Assembly (NCBI GenBank): GCA_029851415.1
Contig: CM056744.1
Coordinates: 119,444,838-119,508,837 of the forward strand
From: Eretmocerus hayati
Lineage: Eukaryota; Arthropoda; Insecta; Hymenoptera; Aphelinidae
DNA length: 64,000 nt
Direction of reading: 5' to 3'
Shown piece after piece: positions 58,371 through 64,000 of this stretch (positions are counted from its first letter, which is position 1; each line of letters begins with the position of its first letter). The notes under the pieces were generated by a model. The model made no database searches. It had not been told where the DNA came from and was given only the letters and a program-made list of their open reading frames with translations. The translations under genes and the position numbers were made by a program.

Positions 58371-61049
58371 TCAGTGGGTATGATCAGGGTTTTTCAAAGA
58401 TACTTTATGGACTACAAACTCACAGCCTAAATCAAGAAAACAGACATGCTATGAAATGAGGCATTCTTATGCTCCAAATATCATTCGAATCCCCTATCAA
58501 CAGTTTTGTGTACATTCCAGATTTCAGTTCAGGTCCCTCTAGACTTGTAATTATGAGGCTTATTGGAAACCTAGGCCAAAATACTCCACTCCAATTCCTT
58601 CATCAATCATTTTTATAGCTTTTCCTGGTGGGTAAATGCTTAATCGAATGTTCTATTCATATTTCTCGTGCTATTTGATGCTTTATAGAGACATAAAAAA
58701 TGCCAGCACCGTACGAGAGTCTTGAAGGAGTATCGAGTCATTACAATTGAATTCTCTGTTGACTTATTTGAGCCGTCGAATATACCATTCATAAAAAGGT
58801 GTCAAAATTCAAATGTCTCGTCACGGGTAGGCCATTATCTGCCAATAAAACAATGTATTCGTTTTCTCACAGAAAAAAGAGGGTTTATATCGGTATTGAT
58901 AATGATCATAAGTCAATCTCCAACCGATCAACAGAATAGCTTGGTATGAGACTATTTTTGGAAACTAGATATAATAAAAGTCATGTTTCCGTTATTCAAT
59001 AAAATAGATTTTTATCACCAGATTTCGTTGTAGTATTGATTCGTTGGAAATTGTTTGGAAGACTTCATTCCAATTCATTACATGCAGATATAGACTTCTC
59101 ATGAGGTTAATAAATGAGACTTTCAGATTAAAATATGTCCTTCTTTATAAAAGGAAACTCGACCGACTGTCCATATACGGGTGACTCTTTGGAATGGTTC
59201 TAAGTGAGAAGAATATTGGGTTTTGATCTGAATTCAAACTAATGATCTGTTGAATTCTATGAAGCAGCCGGAGAAAAGGAGTTTTCAATGTGATAGAATC
59301 GAGAATAATTGCTCTAAGTTGATTCGGTAAAATTACCCGTAAAAGTGTTATATTTCAAGCCATCGAACGCATAGAATTTTGTTTACAGATCATAACGCGT
59401 TTACTAGTCAACGAGAACCAGTACTTTCAGAACTGAAACGAGGAACATTCCTCTAAGCAAACAGATGACAACCTCAGGTTCCAATTATGTAAAAGAAAGA
59501 AAAAAAAACGATCAGCTGATCGTGTGAGAGTTCTTTTGAATGCGATTTGTACAAAAATAAGCGTAGCTTTGCTCAGGAATTGACGATACATTAGCTCTTC
59601 GAGGTGACTCGCGGTACCAACAAATTCGTGCAATCCTTGTTCCAACGTTCCAAGGACATAGATTCTCTTTAAAATTGATCTCCTCTACAGTAGCTCCCCT
59701 TTCATGCTGATAGAGCCCTCATTGTCGAGCTTGTCAGGGTTGTAGAAATCTCAACCCTGCTGCGGTCATTTCCCCGTGGTATAAAGATATGAGTATTATC
59801 GCGATAACTTACCCGGAACGTGTGACGGTCTTTCATTTCGACGAACAAGCTCCAAATCATTCCATCCAAATTTTCCTACATGTATTCTGGTGGAATACAT
59901 TTGGAAATAAATTTCCAGATCGATCCGTTCACTCCTCTTTTTTACTTGTAAAGATTAAGGGTCGAAATGTCAGTTCCATGCATTGTAACATTGGCAGATT
60001 GACGTATACCTCCAGCGCCAGCGTCGGAGTAAGAGTCGCTGAGGGTATGCTCAAAAATTTTCCCCGAAGTAAAATATTAAACCAACCATTTTTCATAGGT
60101 ATTATGTCCAGAATTCGTGGTTCAGTCCCCAAGCCACGTGCCTCAATCTTGTGACGGAATTTTCACTGAGAATGAGACATTTTTTTCGAAATGCTCACAG
60201 AGTATCCTAAATTCGCTCTAGGTCGCTTCGTCGCGGACAAAATTTCAAGAAAACATGTTAAACAATCGAATTCCAGTGCGAAAAAAGGTCCACTTTCAAA
60301 GTTCTGAGTGCTGCTGTGTACATTCGTAGCCGAAAATTGGCCTAGTAATTAACTTTGTCAGTTCCGTGCATACCATGTTACCCCACTAGAAGTCAATTTA
60401 TCTGGGCGGGAACAATTTTTTCCTCTAAAGTATGATGGAAATAGATAAAATCTACAAGGAGAAGTTTCTATGTCGACTTTTTTATTTTTGCGAGCCATTT
60501 TAAGGCGAAATGTCAGTTCCATGCATTCAAAAGCTGTTCCCTGGGGTACTCTATAGCACGCGAATGACGGAGAAATGAAATTATCTGGTCCAGAGCAAGT
60601 GTTTCCCACTCAAAACAACCATCTCAACACGAATTTTAAGGTCATATGGTCCTATCGCATCAGGATTCCTCAGTAGACAAAGAAACGTCAAAAACCGAAA
60701 ATGTCAGTTTCGTGCACCTCTTTCCCTATGCCTTATACATGTGAATATCACATATACCGTTCTAACTCGTTCCAAAAAACTTTCTGTATAAGTCTTATCA
60801 CATATTATCGCTCAATATGCAAGAAGATGGAAATGAAAAAAGTAGACTCAGACACGCGCAGACTCAATATTCAGTTTCTGAATTTTTGGGCACAAAATGT
60901 GTAAGTTATCGCGATTATACCCATATGTAGTTGTAGGCACTCGATTTATTTATTTCCTTCTTGAATTTGGCTGGAAAATGTCCAACCGTATTCATCATCC
61001 GTTTGCGTGATAGTAATGTCTCTCATTCCATTACCGGAGGGACAATTTT
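58371..61049. other. Intergenic, no gene recognised
   Basis: The 121-aa frame at 59789-60154 follows GGTATAAAG but has no signal peptide or domain. GAAATGTCAGTTCCATGCATT recurs at about 59965 and 60508, so part of this is repeat. Confidence 0.35.
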
Positions 61050-61224
61050 TAGTTGATTTCTGGATGCGTTATGGTCTGTAAACGAAATTTAACGCGATCC
61101 ATGGCTTGAAAAATGACTCTCCTTCGAACGATTACGCTCAAACAATCAAGTTCCTTTTGCCCGAGGATAGATTAATGGCAGTAATTGTGAGATATTTATT
61201 CTCTGCGCATTGGAAGCCGGTAGG

Positions 61225-61259
61225 TATAAAAGTCCGGGTTTTTGATCATAAGCCATTCC
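61225..61259 (+). promoter_or_regulatory. Core promoter of the second three-domain Kazal gene
   Basis: TATAAAA (61225-61231) lies 30 nt before the A of CCATTCC (61253-61259), matching the promoter of the paralog at 50854. Confidence 0.6.
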
Positions 61260-61320
61260 GAGTCTCAAGTTGAATTCCTACATCAATTGACATTAACCAG
61301 CCAACGAAAATCTATCAAAA

Positions 61321-63144
61321 ATGCTGAAAGCATTCGCGTTTTTCATCGTTGGTGAGTGTATACTTCGTTTTATTCAATTACATATCATCCTGGTCCAGCC
61401 TGAATCCAATTCCAAAAAATCAGAGTAGGGTACGCATAAAAAATTTTGTCAGACAAATTTTGTTGAAAAATAGCCTCTGGTCCTATGAAAGGGGGAGTAC
61501 TAGTGAGAAAGAAGGGTGGTTTATCGAGAAAATCTCAATGTTAACATTGTTTGGTCTACCGGTGCCATGACAAAGTCGAATTGGAGTTTGGTGTTGGCAA
61601 ATTCTCGAAGTTAATTGGTGTGGAAGCACCTTAACCGGAGTGGTTGTTTGTTTGAGTTCACCTTGATGTGTTCTGAGTTGAGGCTGCAATGAAATATAAT
61701 AAAACAGGATTTGAATATTCGGTTACTCGTGGTTCAGATTGATTGCCCGTGCGGCACATTTGAATTTCAAGTATTTCTTATGACCCAACTGAGCACTCCA
61801 ATAACCGTCGCGATATTGCGATGAAGGTTGATGATGTTCTGTGTATGCAAAAACTTCATTCGCGTGATTGTAAAGATATTCAACTCATGCACTAGAGTAA
61901 TTGAATTCGAAGGATATGAATGAACTGTTGCCACGAGGGACACTGCCCGTAATGCAGCAATAAATCAACCAAATGGATAACCTAATTTTTGCAGTACCTA
62001 TCAACTAACCAGTGACATAATTCTCTTTGAATTCTAGCTACGACCTCATTCTCGGTGCTCGTAAACGCTGCACCATCCGGAGAAGAAGAAAAGTGTCCCG
62101 CCATTTGCATCAATACTTTCGAGTGGGAACCAATTTGTGATAATGATGGTACCACATACGCTAATTCTGGTGCCCTGAAATGTGCCCAAAAATGCAAACC
62201 TGGTAACGAATTCCATCTAAGTCCTTGTCAAACTCCATCGATTTCCACAGGAGCTAAACTAACTAAAATTTCTTCAAACATTTTCAGATCTTCAAATGGC
62301 GCGCGCAGGGCCATGCCAAGGAGAAGGTGAGAAACCATACTCTGGTCTGGAATTTTACACATTAAAAGAGACAAAATGCGTATAGTCTTGAATTGGTTGA
62401 GTCTACTCGAAACGTGGTACTCTTCAAAACTTTCTCATCAAGAATAGAATAAAAAACAATATTTGGTCTCTAGTGACGACAATGGACTCAGTTCCGGCTG
62501 GAAATACGCCATCCGAGGAGCAGGACGACTGCAACATCCCTTGCGCCTCAACTGACGAGCTATCTCCTGTGTGTGGCAGTAATGGAAAAACTTACCCTAA
62601 CCCCGGTGCTCTGGAATGTGCCAAGAAATGCAAACCTGGTAACGAATTCCATCTGAATCACTACCAAACTACATCGATTTTTGGAGGAGCTCAACTAACT
62701 AAGATTTCTTCAAACATTTTCAGATCTTCAGATGGTACGCGCGGGGCCATGCCAAGAAGAAGGTAAGCAACCATACTTTGATCTATCATTCCGCCGATGG
62801 AAAGGGATGAAATGCGTATAACAATCCAACTATATTACACTTCTAGTAACGACAATGGGCTCAGTTCCCGCTGAAAATACGCCATCCGAGGAGCAGGACG
62901 ACTGCGACATCCCTTGTGCCGGAACTTTTGAGTTTTCTCCTGTATGTGGCAGTAATGGAAAAACTTACCCCAACCCTAGCGCTCTGGAATGTGCCAAAAA
63001 ATGCAAGCCAAGTAATGAACTGCACGCAACATGAAACAGTTTTTCCAAACAACACTTAAATCACCAAAAATCTTCCCTCAAATTTCAGGTATTGAAAAAG
63101 CTAGCGATGGCCTATGTGAAGAAGATATCAAGCAGCAAGAATAA
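61321..63144 (+). CDS. Kazal-type serine protease inhibitor, three domains (219 aa), gene 2
   Basis: Exons are 61321-61351, 62038-62202, 62288-62326, 62474-62638, 62724-62762, 62847-63011 and 63089-63144; every exon length equals that of gene 1. The signal peptide is MLKAFAFFIV plus ATTSFSVLVNA. Reactive loops are TFEWEPIC, TDELSPVC and TFEFSPVC, so inferred P1 residues are Phe, Asp and Phe. Domain 1 has ICDND where most Kazal domains have VCG. Domain 2 has the same protein sequence as in gene 1. Exon 6 ends A|GTAATG instead of G|GTAATG, turning the junction residue from Gly to Ser. AATAAA is at 63222-63227. The different P1 residues suggest chymotrypsin-like targets, against Lys and Leu in gene 1. 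Confidence 0.93.
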
Positions 63145-63262
63145 CAAGCTGTCTAACCTTGCTGTAGTGCCAGTTGAACTACTCCTTTATCGTGAATCGA
63201 TTGTAAACGACACGAAATACAAATAAACGTGAAAACTTTCTCTTGAGAAAATGAATATCTGT

Positions 63263-64000
63263 TCTTAATCCATATATGCATCCTGTCCCAGCGGGATCGA
63301 GCTAACACTAGAGAATGAATTCCGTTCCCGTCTTTGAAATCTCTGAAATCCAATAGCATTAACAGTTTCCGTTTGAATTTTATGCTATTTAGCTATTTGT
63401 AGACTGCACATATACAGTACCCGACAAAATAAATGGCTCGATAAATCAAAAACGGATACCTTTACTAAAACATCAATTACTCCGACATTCTTGGGTCTAG
63501 GCAAATTTTTCGAAAAGCATTCTCAAGATGAGAAAAAAAATTATCAATTTATGTACTTAAAATATTTTTAATCCAAAGGCCATGGTCGCGATTGGGTTCA
63601 AAAAGTGAAAGAATCCTTAATTCAATCCATCATATATCATTTGAAAAGAAATTACGATAGCACAAAACTGCTTACGGGATCTTGTAGCTCTTTTCAAGAC
63701 TTTCAGAACGGTCTCTATACATTGCTTCACGATTTTTTACACCTGAGTTACAAGCGATCAAGTGAGAGTAAACTTGAAAAAATTGCGTGGTCCACGATTT
63801 TGACGGAAAACCTCCCAAATCTCGGAAAGTATGAGTCAGGTTTGTTTAAAAATGCACCCGACACATCCGCAGACAGCTTTAAGAAGAATAACCTCTTACC
63901 CCCACATAACTATTAGTACCCTCGACCCGCACTGATTTCTCTTTACTTGATCGCTCGTAACTCAGGTACAAAATATCGTAGAGCAGTGAACAGAGAACGA
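63263..64000. other. Downstream flank, possible transposon start
   Basis: TATACAGTACCCGACAAAAT at 63411 resembles the tip of a Tc1-like element, but the other end lies outside the window or is lost. The 103-aa frame at 63605-63916 has no recognised motif. Confidence 0.3.

Larger units (their letters stand above)
61050..63262 (+). repeat. Kazal gene duplication, unit 2
   Basis: It is collinear with 50690-54425; see that entry. Intron 1 is 686 nt here against 2087 nt in unit 1. Confidence 0.8.

Noticed and set aside
59789..60154. 121-aa ORF behind a TATAAAG motif.
   Set aside because: Composition and repeats nearby suggest chance; no domain or homologous copy in the window.
1..64000. CRISPR arrays, bacterial operons or tRNA genes.
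   Set aside because: No regular direct-repeat/spacer arrays or Shine-Dalgarno-led operons are seen, and no tRNA cloverleaf was recognised by eye; a tRNAscan run would be needed to exclude tRNAs.

Overview
This is a eukaryotic, almost certainly insect, nuclear genome window. Genes are split by GT-AG introns, promoters have TATA plus initiator elements at about -31/+1, poly(A) signals are AATAAA, gene density is low and most intergenic DNA is transposon debris. The gene families (a secreted insect-type GMC oxidoreductase and Kazal inhibitors) fit an arthropod. I cannot name the species; a hymenopteran is only a guess.

Six protein genes can be modelled with confidence. (1) Two paralogous two-exon genes at 1863-6002 (+) and 17870-18824 (+) encode cysteine-free secreted peptides of 113 and 114 aa. 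They lie in a segmental duplication (about 1.0-7.5 kb and 17.05-21.0 kb), and a 3.2-kb foldback element has landed in intron 1 of the first copy only. (2) A seven-exon GMC oxidoreductase of 776 aa lies at 23943-28635 (-), with signal peptide, Rossmann motif, both GMC signatures and an unusual 117-aa C-terminal tail. (3) Three Kazal-type protease inhibitor genes form a cluster: a one-domain gene at 42867-43764 (-) and two three-domain genes at 50951-54303 (+) and 61321-63144 (+). The last two are tandem duplicates with seven exons of matching lengths. Every splice junction in these models keeps frame.

The rest is mostly mobile DNA, often nested: long-arm foldbacks (2.5-5.7, 8.9-11.35, 21.05-23.5 and 30.4-34.2 kb), a hAT-type element with perfect 8-bp target duplications (46560-47876), two TTAA-flanked piggyBac-type elements, a TAA-flanked element, a deleted Tc1/mariner, a pogo/Tigger remnant in a GMC intron, a LINE RNase H fragment split by a GC-rich retroelement with a 16-bp target duplication, and a transposon-carried CXC-type zinc-binding ORF.

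The most interesting biology is the Kazal cluster. All seven domains lack the cysteine after Y-x-N and carry one four residues after the usual fifth cysteine, and Cys2 sits two residues further upstream than usual. The inferred P1 residue differs between paralogs (K/F, L/F) while domain 2 is identical. The secreted peptide pair also appears to evolve faster in its coding exon than in its intron. Together with the GMC enzyme, these loci look like secreted effectors expressed in some tissue (gland, gut or haemolymph), but the sequence does not show which.
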